From Callaeas wilsoni (lineage: Eukaryota > Chordata > Aves > Passeriformes > Callaeidae), in the NCBI GenBank assembly GCA_013398955.1, contig VWPU01014041.1, positions 62,001 to 126,000 on the forward strand: a DNA stretch of 64,000 nucleotides, read 5' to 3'. The notes beneath the pieces were generated by a model. That model saw only the letters and a program-made list of their open reading frames with translations, was not told where the DNA came from and searched no databases. This document shows, piece by piece, positions 11,673 to 24,700 of this stretch. The position numbers were made by a program, and so were the translations under genes. How positions within the stretch are numbered: position 1 is the stretch's first letter; every line of letters begins with the position of its first letter.

Positions 11673-14208
11673 TGAGGGGACCAGCTGGAAAGGCAGGCTT
11701 AGGGCATGACTGTACCATGAAATGCTTATGTACGCGTGCGTGAGTGCGCTTGCATTTCACGTACATGTGTGCAGCCCTGCTGCTGCAGTTCCTGGCTGGA
11801 GCCCAGAGACACAGTCTGGGCAAGCCAGGGCTTGCAGGTACTTTCTTCTGAAATGTTTGTTTTTCTTTCTCACTGGTTTCAAACATGCTCGGCATATCAG
11901 TGAAACAAGAGGTAAACATGGTGCTGTCTCAGATTACATCTGCTCCCCAGGCGATCTCCAAAGCAAACATTGGTCTCCCAACGAAAAATACAGCTATTAC
12001 CCATTATTGGACATATCCAGTCACTGCCTGACCACCAAGCTGCACAGTTAATGAATCTGCCCCTTTCTAATAAAAATAAACCAGACAAAGGAAGTGGCCA
12101 GCTTAAGCTGAACTTGAAGAGAAGAAGAAAAGAGATTTAATAAAAAATACTCAGGGTTGACATTTCCTTTTTATTTGAAACATGGCTTTCTCAGGCATGA
12201 CACGATCACATAGATACTATTAATAAAGCCGCACACTGGCGTCAGATTTTAAGATCTTTACCCATGTGACTTAATTTTGGAAGTAGTAAAAACCAAAAGG
12301 GAAATTCCTCTGGCGCTGTTATTTCACAGTTCAAGCTTCAAATGAATGTATTTCAAAACAGACCAAAAAATTATATCAGTCAAAATTAACTAAGCCATTT
12401 CTTATAGCACTAGCAGAAACAATATTTAAAGATCATATCTGTATTCCCTGGTCCTCTTCCTGTCTATTCAAGTTATTTAGGAATCAAGTCAGTTTCTATA
12501 AAGCAGTGATCCAGAAAACCTGCAGCAGAAACAGTCTACAAACCACAGCTTTTTGATGAGAAATTTTACAGGACACATCCTAGATTTTTTCTTTCCAGAG
12601 AGTCGATCAGTTCACAGGCAGAGGATTCCTTCCAAGTTGTAATATTTTTTATTAATCCAGAATCAACATTTCTCCTGAATATAAATTCAGGTATTTTAAA
12701 CTTCAAATAATTTAGTTAAGACACATTTTAAATCTACACAAATTATTTCCAATTGAAAGCTTGAATTTCTTGCTAGAATTTCCTAAAACTGTCAATGAGA
12801 CTGACCTTTATTTTCCTGTAAATTTTGGTTATGAAAACTTTCTTTTAACAAAACAACTTCCAACTAGAAAAAATAATTAGGTGAAGAGATTTCCCTGTCT
12901 TGCAAGAGGCATTGAGAAACTACAACTACATTATGCTTTCACTGTTTCTTTTCTGCAAAGGAGAATTGCACATACTTTCACATTAAGTATTTTTGATTGA
13001 CTTAAGGAAAACAGGTTGGGACCAGGAGAAAAGAAAACCAGAGACTGTATTTTCACTATTCCTTCCAAAGATTTGGATTTGTATTCTTTAGCAGTGACCT
13101 TAATGTCCCACAAATGAATTTACCAAATGCAGACAAAAACATGAACTGATTTTTATGTTGCAGAAACTGGCATGTTCTGTGCTAACTGAAGATCCCAGGC
13201 TTCATATTGTGACAACCCACTGAGAGTTTTTGAAAAGAAACCAGTAGTGTTTTTTTCTCCAGTTTCTGGAAGGATTTCAGGATTATGAAACATCACACTT
13301 TAATTCTTTAATAGAAAATTTCAACTGAAGCAAAATCTCTTAGACATAAGGCAGTAGATATTGGTTGTGTTATCAGTGTGACAATTCTTTCTTCCTTAGC
13401 CGACCTAACTGCTCTCTTGGCAAGCAGACAACACCAAACCCACAACCAGAATGCTGGCAATCAAAATTTCTCTGCTGAAAGAGAGCTGCTCTCACAGCTT
13501 CAAAAATGTTCCATGTCAGCTAATAACAATACTGGTAAAACAGAAAAGGGATGTAATTTGGAGTTGTCTGACCTTTAAGAATGTCTTTTTTTCCATCACG
13601 GATTGGCCTGATCAGCTTTTACAAATTAAATCAAGCCAGAGTTACTGGTATGGCCTTGAGCCTCCACTAATTTCTGAATGTGTGAATGAACAAACATTCC
13701 CCTTACATAATCACACTGCATACCCAGCTGCTGGGACATTTGATTTTTCTGCCCTACAAAAGGACCTGATTGTGCTACCCAAAGTTTCTCATAGACGAAA
13801 GAGTAGGGTCAGTGTGTGGGAAATGCATTGTATTTCTTTGTCTAGCTTCAAGATATCGTTTGTATTATCATATTTGTCTAAAGGTAAACTGTTCTTCCTC
13901 TTCTCCCTCTCTTTGTAGACCTTCTGTGAATTCCACTTCACCTTTTCATAACCACTAACTTTAAAAACATGAACCAGACTTAGACTGTCATGGTTTCTTT
14001 GGTTTCAGTGGAATCATCATGAGGAGGTTGAGCCTGTCTGTGTTTATATAGTCACCAGCAGCAAAGTATATTGTAGTTTCATATCATTCTAATCTAACTC
14101 CTCTACGTCCTTGTTATCTACTTCAGCAAATTAGCATATAAAACATAAATGATTGGCAAAAATTAACTGTACATTTCTACTTTAACTGAACAATTTACAC
14201 GGCATTAA

Positions 14209-14221
14209 GGGGGGGGAGGGG
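14209..14221 (+). repeat. G-rich tract
   Basis: Eight consecutive G, one A, then four G. It is an isolated purine tract in otherwise AT-rich DNA. Confidence 0.8.
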
Positions 14222-17200
14222 AAGATTAGTTCTTCCATATATAAACAAGCATTATTTTGCAATCTTTGGCCTGTAACTGAAAGATAATAGTTTTAATTTG
14301 CATTCAAATAAAGTAAATCTCTCAGTGTAAAAGACTTTTTATAGTTCCCATAAACCAGAAACAGATTAAAGTGTAGACAGTGTAAGGAGGACAGGAGGAT
14401 AAATCAACCAGACAAACAAGATGATCAAAAAAAAGGAAAAAAATAAGTGAATAAATGTTCACTTAGTCAGCATGACAAATCCTGTGAACTGGACAAAAAT
14501 GTGTGTGATTTCTCCAGATTTCTGCTGTTAAAGTTTTGGCTTTAGCTCAAAAGGCAAGGACCTGTACTTACAGATACCAAGCCTGGAAATACTCTGACTT
14601 TCTCTTGTTAATTCCAAATCCTTTTATTTGGAGACCCTGCCAATCTACCAGGAAGGACTAAGTACCATCAGTTGCTTAGACCAAGTATTTTTGCAAATAT
14701 GCCAGTATTGTAACTTTACTGTGGCAACATGAAACACTATTTTCTAGTTCTGAAAGTGTAATGCGCCCACGGTTTCCTCTGAAGTCAGTGATGATTATCA
14801 GTGTTCTCAAACTCTGAAAAGACCTGCCAGATTTTCCCCCAGGGGGTCACTGAAATGAGGTATGTGTTGCCCTCAAAATCATTTTTGCTGTTTATTTGGT
14901 TACAGTTTAATGTAATGCCTGTGAGCAGCTCTGAGAACAGATATCAAGAAAAGGACACCCATCTACATTTTGGCAAACAAAGCAAGATAAGTAAGCATAT
15001 GTCTCATAACTTATTATCTATGAGCCAGACCCCTGATTTTTGTGTGGTTGTGGTTTGCTGTCCAATGCCACTCCTCCACCCAAATAGTCAAGCTGTTTTT
15101 CCCTCACATCCTGGGATTTAAGGTACTCACATGGAGATGGGCTTTCAGACCTCCTTCTGGAACAGTAGATTACAGAGCCTTTGCACCTGGATGAGTACGT
15201 TAATCACAAAGCTAATTTACAAAAGGTTCATTTTACCTGCTGGCAATGCTTTATGAAAGTTAACCCAGCTCAGCCCTTTAAATGAAACTCTTTTGGGCCC
15301 CTGCCCACAGGAAAGAGTGCCAGTCCATGGGTCCTGTGGAGACAATATCGACAGCTCAGCTCTGAGAAGTGATAGGAGTTGAAGCCAATCCTTCACTGAG
15401 AATTTTGTCCTGGTTAGCTGCAGTTGTCCCTCCTTTTGTTATTCTGCCCTTTGTATGAGCCCTTCTTTTGCCGGGAACTGCACAGAGAAAACAGTTAACC
15501 TGAGGCTTTGGATTCCACTTGGAGCTGGCACTGCCCAAAAGCTTAACACCAGGCCTAGCACTAAATGGGCTTAGTATTGGGTTAAGTGCAAATAATCCAT
15601 GGTTCTCAGGTTGCAAAATAAGGGAAGCGAAAGTATAAAAGTGACAACTAATTTGAGAATTCTACTTAGCATTAAATTATGTCATGTTGCCACCAGGGAC
15701 CAGTTCCGTGAATCTCCCATCGTTTTATGAGCATAAATGTATATACCTAATTAGGAAATTATTTACAATAATGCAGTTATTGATTAAGCTTCATGTCTCT
15801 ACATTCATAGGTATACATTTTGTTGTGAGGACTGTAATTTCACTACGCTGTGAGAAGTATGGAACTGATCTGCCCTGATGGATCTAGGAACTTCTCAGGA
15901 GCGGCACTTGTATGGCTGAGTCTTCCACCATCACTAATATTCTTCAGTACAATGGTTTTGAGTGAAATCATGTAAGGATATGGCTCAATGTATTTCGTCT
16001 GGCTTCCTATCTTAGCTGAAAAGTCTTGAGTTTTAATACGCCCAATGAAAGAGAAGCCTAATAAAAAACTTTCGAGAGATCCAAAACACTTTCTCCCTAA
16101 AGGCACATTCTCCCATCTCTCATCGTAATCAAGGACTGAACTTGGCCTCAAACAGAAGTGTCATCACCTGTGACAACAAAGACTGTGCCCTCTATACTAC
16201 ATATTTTTAACACAATGAACAAAAAACGTAACTGTTGGGGTTTTTGTAACAGAAGATCAAGTTTTAGACTGTGTTAAAAACCGTTCTGGATCAAACACTA
16301 GAAAGCATCATGCATAGTTCCTAAAAATTGATCTTAAAGAAACTGTGAGTCTTTTGATTAAAAAAGAGAGGCTTGATGATTTTTTGGTATTCTGTTCAAT
16401 TTTAAGCTTATAAGAGGCAGGACCTTCATGAAGGCATAGAAGTCAAAAATAGTGTTCTGTCGTCTCACTATCTGACTGATCTTCATTTTAGAGAAGAGTA
16501 TTTAGGAAAAGCTCTAACAATATGTATCATTGTCTCATTTGTACATGAAAAGTTATAAAAATGCTGTATTTTTTTATAGGGATCTCTCTCTCTGCCTATA
16601 TACATATATGCTTAAGGCTGCTTTGAGAAATTATTGCTTTTAAGGAATGAGAATAAAACACAAATTCTTTCAATTTCTGGAAGAGTCTGTATTCGAAGAC
16701 TGTATATTCAACTAGCAAGACAAAGTTTTTTGTGTCATGGCTTTACAACTAACAGTTTCATTGACTTTAAACAGAAAATGGCAATTTTGAAAATGGAAAG
16801 AAAATGACAACCAAAGTGACTGAACTTTCATAGTAGCCAATCCACCTTCATATGCTTAGTACTAAGGTTAATGTTATTATTCATATCCTTAAAGTTAAAC
16901 GCTCTGATGATCAAGATTACAGAGCACATCTTGGTTCTCTGTAAAAATTATTTCTAAGTTTCTCACAGTAAAAAAAAAGATCTGTTCTTTGTACAAATAA
17001 AATGTAAGAAATTATGCAAAAAATACGAGCAAGTTTAGTATTTTAAAGCAAAGAACAGATGGTGGTGCAGGAGGAGCAAAAGTGAAACAGACTTGGAAAA
17101 AGGGAACAAGTAGGGGTCTTTGAGTGACCCAGAGGACCATTCCTCTGAAGGTGGTTAAAACATGCTAAACATCCCACCCAGTCATGATGACATGCATGCA

Positions 17201-19969
17201 TAAATGAACAAAACAAAATGGAAACAAAATAAATAAGTGTTCAGCCTCTTATTTAGCTATGACTAAAGCTATTCTGAAATTCAGAACGAGATCAACATTG
17301 GGTTTCTCTCTTGGTAGATAAGGCATTTCTCTACAGCATAGGGCACAACAATAGGTGGCAGGATGCAGCTCACTGCCATAGCAAGCATAAATGCATCTCA
17401 TTTGGAGGAAAAAAATGCCTTTCTTTATATAAATTGAAAATCTAACCCTGTAAGTGTGCCTGCTACACTTTATTAAAAAAGTAAGAGTGAAATACAATCA
17501 AAAAATTTAATTTACTTTTAAAAAAAGAGTCAGAGCAATGCAAAACTGACTATTACTTATGTTTCTTGACACAGGGCAATAAAGTTTTAAGACCCCATCT
17601 GTCATTGCACCTGAGTGGCCTTCTCAGTATGCATGCACAAGTGCAGAGGGCTGAATTCAGCACTAACATAAGTGGGGGCAACTGCAATGAAACTGTTTAT
17701 CCAATGCCAGTGGCGAACTAAACCCGCAGTGTTCAAAACGAAAGGTTTTATAAAGCACAACAGAATCTGCTGATATGAGTCCCTTGAAAATTATTTAATG
17801 ACTGGAAATCTTTGAGGGAACAGAACAGATGAAGTTCCTCAGTGGCCTTTTACAATAGCCACTCCACTAATGAACATCTGGAGTTCTTGCTGCTCTCTCT
17901 GTTTTATTCAGTCTAATCCATACTGCATTAGACCTTTATGTGTTCATGATAAACTGGCAGCAAAGGCTGCCTTAAATAGAAAGCGTGGATGAAGACAACT
18001 TTTCCATTAACAATACATTTCCCTTTGGAGTCAGAGGTATATTATTGGTTTTCTCCAAGAGCAGAACATAAACTGCCTCCTATTTGTGAAACATTATTAT
18101 TATAGCTTCTACCTGGAGATGTTGCTTGAACAAAAGCCTCAAGACTATTCCTTCTCACAAATCAAAGACACCACATACAAGCACAGGTCTACCATAAGCT
18201 ACATTGGAAAAATTAATTCACAAAAATAACTTATTTTTAAGTGTGTGGTTCTCACTGATTTGTGAATCAACTGCTCCTAAAAACAGTGCTTCTTCAGTTC
18301 AGCCCTTCTGCAAGGACTGTGAGCCAGCAGTCACACGTCTATACACTACTGTCTGCTGGGAGAAGGTGGTGCTCATAATCCGCACTCCAAGCTGCTCACA
18401 GTGTCTGAACCACATAGTTTTCTGACTGTTACAGTCTCATGGAAGTCAAACAGGAGATGATTGCTTGTCCTGTTAGAGCTCAAACATTAAACATTTCCAT
18501 TCTATTTATTTACTAATGCCATCTTGCAAACATGGCCAGATTGTTATGCAATCCCTCCAAAATACCACACGAACACCAATAAAAAATTTTCCAAAATGTG
18601 CTCCACTTCCCTTCTCACAGCCTCCAAAGTCCATCAATGGACAGCAGAGTCCTTTTCCTCCATTTCTTTATTAGCAACTCACCCACAGCAATCTGGTAAC
18701 ACTCACTTTTCTCTGAATCATTGTTTATGCTCTTCCTTTTCAGCAATTATTCCATAAATAAAAATCCATTCAAATGCTCATTAGTAAGGAAATAAAAGGC
18801 TTGTAAACCTAGTGATACTAGGCTGAAAACTATATTTGTAAGGACGTTACTGAAAACTTCTATGTCCTACATTCAGCCAAGACTGTTAAAGCTTTCTCTC
18901 TTCATTGTTTTCCTCTGCTTTTAGTGCAGTGGTATTCCTTCCAAAACTGTACTCTTAAATGACTTCCCACCTCATTCAATTGTTCGAGCATTTCCCTTTT
19001 CCCTTCAGCCTTTCCTTCATGAGTTTCTCCACAGATTTTAAAACCTGTCCTTTGAAGCTTACCCACCACCACGATACGTGTGTGTTGCAGTCAGACCCGT
19101 CACATTCCTCTGACATTCCAGGTGCAGCTCCCAGACGGATGTAAGTGCCACCGACTGTCACAGACCTGTACTACTTTCCCACTACCAAGAGCCCCCAGGC
19201 TTTGATGTTTCATTACAGATTTCTCCACAGTGTTCAATAATCAGCCTTTTTTTGAGTTTCGACAAGTGCCTAAGACAAGTCTCCTTCCAAACTTTACAAA
19301 CTTTTCTTTTCTCCTATTTATTTTTATTATTTGGCAGGCTAGAATTTTTGAGTCCTCTACTCTGAAGCACAGAGGCAGAAAAACTTTCTCTGCATGGGGT
19401 AATGCTGTGCTGGGCTCCAGCTCAGAGCCTTAGCTCTGACGGTAAGGAAAAGAGCACATTAGTAGTGTATCTCTCTGCTCCTGCTTTTCTTTTTGGCAAG
19501 AACTGCTTCTCTGAGCCAGCAGGTGTTTAATGCTATTAAATTTATGGGTAGTGAAAGCTGTTGAATTTTAAAACATCTGGGTAACGTAAATTATCAAAAT
19601 ATTTTTTTCCATGTAAGGCTGAAAAATGGTTTTGGGATTTGCAGAAAAGCATTAGCAGCATTGACAAAACTGTGTTTATTTTTGAATATTTGACCATATG
19701 ACTCTGAGTTCCCACAAGGATCCTCATATTTGTAGTTACAGTGCCCGTAGATTGTGAGCTAGGAAACACCAGGTAAATGTCATCAACATTCTTTTTTTTT
19801 TGTGTTCCACACGGATCATGTAATGTGCCAAAGAAAGTGTCAAAACCCATGGCTGTTTCTCACACGGCGTACAATCTCCTGGATCTCCTTCTGCGGGGTT
19901 TGTTCCACATTCTTCTTCCTCACATAGGTCTGGCTGCTCTTAGCCATAGTGTATCATGGAAAGTATAAC

Positions 19970-20000
19970 AGGGGGAGGGGGAAGAAAAGGGGAAGGAAGG
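19970..20000 (+). repeat. 31-bp homopurine tract
   Basis: All bases are A or G: G5-A-G5-AAGAAAA-G4-AAGGAAGG. Such tracts can form triplex or G-rich structures, but with only three G-runs of three or more it is not a standard quadruplex motif. Confidence 0.75.
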
Positions 20001-21734
20001 TCTTAATTTGGAAAAGTTCACTGCCTGCTATGGTGTGAAAGAGATAGTGAACAAAGTGAGCAGGTAAAGAGAAGCATGCAAAATGCTTTAAAGTGTTTAA
20101 TTGCTTCACAGCCAATCCTCTTAACTAGAGTGGAAGCAGCTTGAGTTTCCAAAACACCGAGGATCTGTGGCCCAACAGGACTGAGGATGAATAACAGCCA
20201 TTGGATGATGACCTGCAGGGTGCTTTACATCTTGGAGAGTCCAACCCTAGCTCAGATATCTGAAGGCTTCTGAAGCCTCACTGATTCATCACAGACTTGT
20301 AGGCTGCCTGGGACAAGCCATAGAGCTGCCACTGTTTTCCCAGAGTCTGGCATCACTGAGTGTGGGATGTACCCAGGTTGTGAACAGAGAGGTGTGATTT
20401 GACAATCTCTCTTGGAGCAGACCCAAATATCTCTGGCTGAGCTGCTCCCACCAGGCTAAGCACATGGTCCACAGAGTGTAGGAGACACCAAATTTGCGTC
20501 TGTGTGGGCAAGACAGACATGCCAAAAAGAAGCACAAGAGATGAAACACAAGGTCCATGCCCATTAGAAACAAAATTCTGATAGCCTGTGTTTTCTTCTC
20601 TACAATACTCTTCTGTCACCTCTGTCACCCATATTTTCACTATGATTTTTTTCATCCCTCCATCAAGATTTCCTAGAGCTCAGAACTGATCAGCTCTATG
20701 AGGAATTTCAAGCCCATAGGTTTAATACATAGAAGAAATACTGCAGTGGATTTTTAACAGTTATAATTATCAATGTATGAGAAATAGAAGCCAAGGAAAT
20801 ATAATGCTTCACATAAAAGTTTTTGGGGCTTTTTTGGTTTCTTTTCATGTCAAGCAGTTATTTTAAGCTTTGTTACACTAATGTGGTTTGTATAAACTAA
20901 GAAGATACATTTCCAACATGGGTGTTTGGTGCCTGGTCTACATTAGCTGTGACACAGGAGATAAGAGAAGGAAGAGGAAAGACATAAGCACACTATAGCA
21001 CAATACAATATGTATTAGGTAAACATTTCTATTAAACATACATACAGCGTGCACAACAAAATGTTTTCTCTGATATGATTCTCTGATGGAACAGTGACCT
21101 ATTTCCAAGTACTCCTGATTCAAGGGAAGGTCAGACACAAATAAAAATACGATGTCTGGCCTCCAGCTTTATATTAAGCTGTGTCTGTTTAGGAAAATAA
21201 AATTATACTTGGGATAATATTACCAATTCTGAACAAGGAGTGAGTTGAAATACTGGTTAGGCACATTATCTCCTGACTAGCCTCAGTCACGTTACAGCTC
21301 TGATTTCTTTTCCTCACAACAGAGCAAAAAAAAATTATTACAATCAAATAATAACAAAAGTAATAAGCCTGGAAATTTCCAGGTCACCTTTGGTTTGAAT
21401 GCTGGTTAACCAACCTGAGTGTTTCCCTTCCATAGTTTTGCAGATCTCGGCCAAACACTTTCCCCACGTGACCGTGCTTTCCTCAGTGAAGCAGCCTATT
21501 CTGCCTGCCCTACTGCAGCTGTGGAACATCTGGGTGGGAAGATCCTTTGCCCCCAGGACTCCCCACAGCATAGTGTGGTTGCTCAGATGGTGCACAGGGA
21601 GTATGGTTTGGCTCTCTACATTTCCTGTTGTGAAATTTTAACCTACTCTGATTAATGTTTGTTTTTATATGGCTACCAAGTTATTGGGAGTTCTTTTCCT
21701 CCTTACCCCTACTTTCCCTGGATATCATGTATAC

Positions 21735-21761
21735 AGACACACACACATATATATATATACA
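21735..21761. repeat. Compound (CA)n(TA)n microsatellite
   Basis: ACACACACACA passes directly into TATATATATATA. Short and likely length-polymorphic. Confidence 0.9.
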
Positions 21762-24700
21762 TAGGCATTATTAGACTTATTATTTCAAACCATTAAAACA
21801 CATGCTTTATAATAAAAAAACCTCTTCTTTTCTCAAAACCTGTGGAAATTGTGAAGGTTCCATTTCATTCACTATCAAAATCCTCAATTACGTAAATTTT
21901 TACTTTTCCAATTTAAACTGACTTTTCAACCAAAAGAAAACAAACACAGGCAGTTACTGTTGGCACATGTTCTTAACTTTTTTCAGCTATTTTTTTACCA
22001 GCCATTCCCTTAAGCTACGTTTCAAAACCACAGCTTATTTTTTCTCCAGTACAATGGAAAAGGTTCTTTATGTCATTTTCATGACTACACAAGGAGATCT
22101 ATCATCATTTTTACTAACCAACTACTTCCCTTCATTCATCCCCAGATCTATCTCTATTGTTAAATATAGTGTAATATAGAATAAAACCTTACACAAGAAA
22201 GTGGTTACCTCATCTGAAAATCAGGATTCTTTGTTACCTAGTGATTTCCCATTATTCTCGGTGCCTGAATAATACCTTAAGAGCTTAAGGCAAAGAAAGT
22301 ACTTAAAGACAGCATTCTATTTATTAAATACCAAACACTTTCAAAATATTCAGAGAACAAACTAGAATAATATTAGGCTGCGTGCTATAAACTTACATTA
22401 TTTTAAAATTGTTTCCCCTCCAAATTTCACAGATATTTTTCCAATACTAAAATTTGGTGGATGTTCACCGTATAAAAGGCTGCTTAGTGAGGGTTAAGGC
22501 GCTAGCAACACATTATTTAAGACGTGGGACATCTGTCAAAATGTCATATTCTTCAAGTGCCCTGTTCAGGACACTTCAAAAAGGTGAGAAAAATACCCAC
22601 TTCAGCCCTCCAAAGACACCAACAAAATAAAAGCAACCCAGAAGCATGGCTGAAAATATTAATTTGTTCTCATGGATTGTTTTGGTGCAGCAAGATTTAG
22701 CAGTTGGGCTCAAGGGTTAATCCTAAATCGGCTCTTTAATCAGACGACAGTACAGCTGGGAAACTGAGGCACAGATGCACAGGACACTAGAATAGAAACA
22801 ATTCAACATCATCACAGAGACAATTAAAGAGTAGGGAATTTAGGAATCCAATAATCCATATTGGAATTTAGCCAAGATGCTGAAGCAGATGCACAAAGCT
22901 GTTGCAAGGATGCTTTGTGTATTCTTTATCATTTTAATATCTTATGTTATACCATATGGTCCCACATTTCAATCATTGCGATATAAGCCACAAAAGAGGT
23001 AAAAGAAACTGTTGACAAAACATTTATAGAGATTAAATTCCCTAAGGATCTTTTGGGTCTGGGATTTTACAGGCATTCCATTTTCAAAACACTTCTAGAC
23101 TTAAATAATCCTGGGGAAATATCCCTTTCTCCAGGGCACAGTTGGAAACACAAGACATAGACTGTGCCCAGTGATAGAGCAAAGTCCACAGACCAAAGAA
23201 AAATAGGAAAGAAAGACACTCAAAATCCCTTGAGAAGGCCTGTGGCAAGAAAGAGAAATATTCAGAGCAGGGGACATCAGGCCAGGAAAGAGCATGGCCA
23301 GGAGAAGCGGCCAGGAGAGCTACCACACAGCTGTTTCCTCTTCTGCCCCCTCTCCTAGTGCTTTGTCCTTTAGCTGACTCTGGCTCTGTCTGCTTTAGTA
23401 GGCTTCCTGCTCTTTGTACATTTAAACAAATTCTTTGTTATGTGCTTATATGCTTTTGGCTGTTTGCTTTGCAAAATGCCTTTTAGTATCCCCACATTTC
23501 TGTCTCATATTTACCTGCCATTAATTATAATCCTCTTCATAAGCTGAGATCTTCCCTTCCGGTACAGAGGCATGTTCAGATTTTCCAGAATTTTGCCTTT
23601 ACCTACACCTATTAATTTGCAATCCTACTCTTTGAGTTGCTCTTTTTTTTTTTTCCCTCCTAGGGGTAGTCATTTATTACTCATTTTATGGGATGTTTAA
23701 GTAGCCCCCATGCTGAGCTGCAACACTTTAATTTCCTCACTTTTCACCTTAACATCTTTTTTACTAGCTTCCTCATTTTTAAGCCTCCAATTTAGTGCAC
23801 AATTTAGCATCAGTATCCTGGTTCTCAGTACAATTCCCCCTCTGAGGACACTACTCAGAATTATACTATTACTTAAGCACATCTGCATTTATGCCACTTT
23901 TGTGTGGCTGCATGGCAAGGCAGAGATATAGGACCCTGCTCTGTGTCAGCCTGCTTATGGGGCTGCAGCAGCATACAACGAACACTAAATTTGCCCTAAT
24001 TTTAAAGGGGTCACTGGGAGCTCTGCCCCAAAACCAATGTGTCCAGATAAGCAGTTTTACACACAGTGGATTGAGAGGCTCCTAGTACAGAAAACTTGGC
24101 CACAAGCAGCAGCTGTAAAGGTGATGGTGGTGCTGAATTTAGTCGTTTTACTTGCGGGTTTTTTTCAGTTTTGTGGTTACACATGTTCAGTTCTCCTTTG
24201 CCCAGGTATAAATACACAAGAACTCTTAAGAAAACCAAACCTGATCACATTTTTTTAAACTCCAAAGTAAAATAAGAAGAAAGGGGAAGTTGAGGAAGGC
24301 TTTGCAACCACCTCCCTTATGAAGAATACAGTCACTTCAAGAGAGAGTGAGAAAGAACATCGCACAAAAATTCAGGGATACTGGTATCTTTTACTGAGGG
24401 TTTACCACACAATGTATGTGAACAAAATATCCCTTGACAGAAAACCCTGATAATATTTGGTTTCTTCCAGAGAAAATGTTGATTTCCTTAAATCCTGAAT
24501 TTGTGATGGTTAATTTCGAAGGCTTTTTAGTAATCTGTACTTCTGTGGTCTCTTTAGGGGCATGGCTTTTCTTTGTGGGATTTTATGCAGTGCCTATTAT
24601 AAGATGACATTAATCTTTGTTCAAATGCCTGGACCTTATTCTAATTTTGTGTTTATAGTAATCCCCTGTTTCAATTTTATGGCCGCATCTCTTACTTTTG

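Noticed and set aside
11434..11919. Longest minus-strand open frame in the window (161 codons)
   Set aside because: About 200 bp of it is CR1 3' UTR sequence, which is non-coding; the remainder has no recognised similarity.
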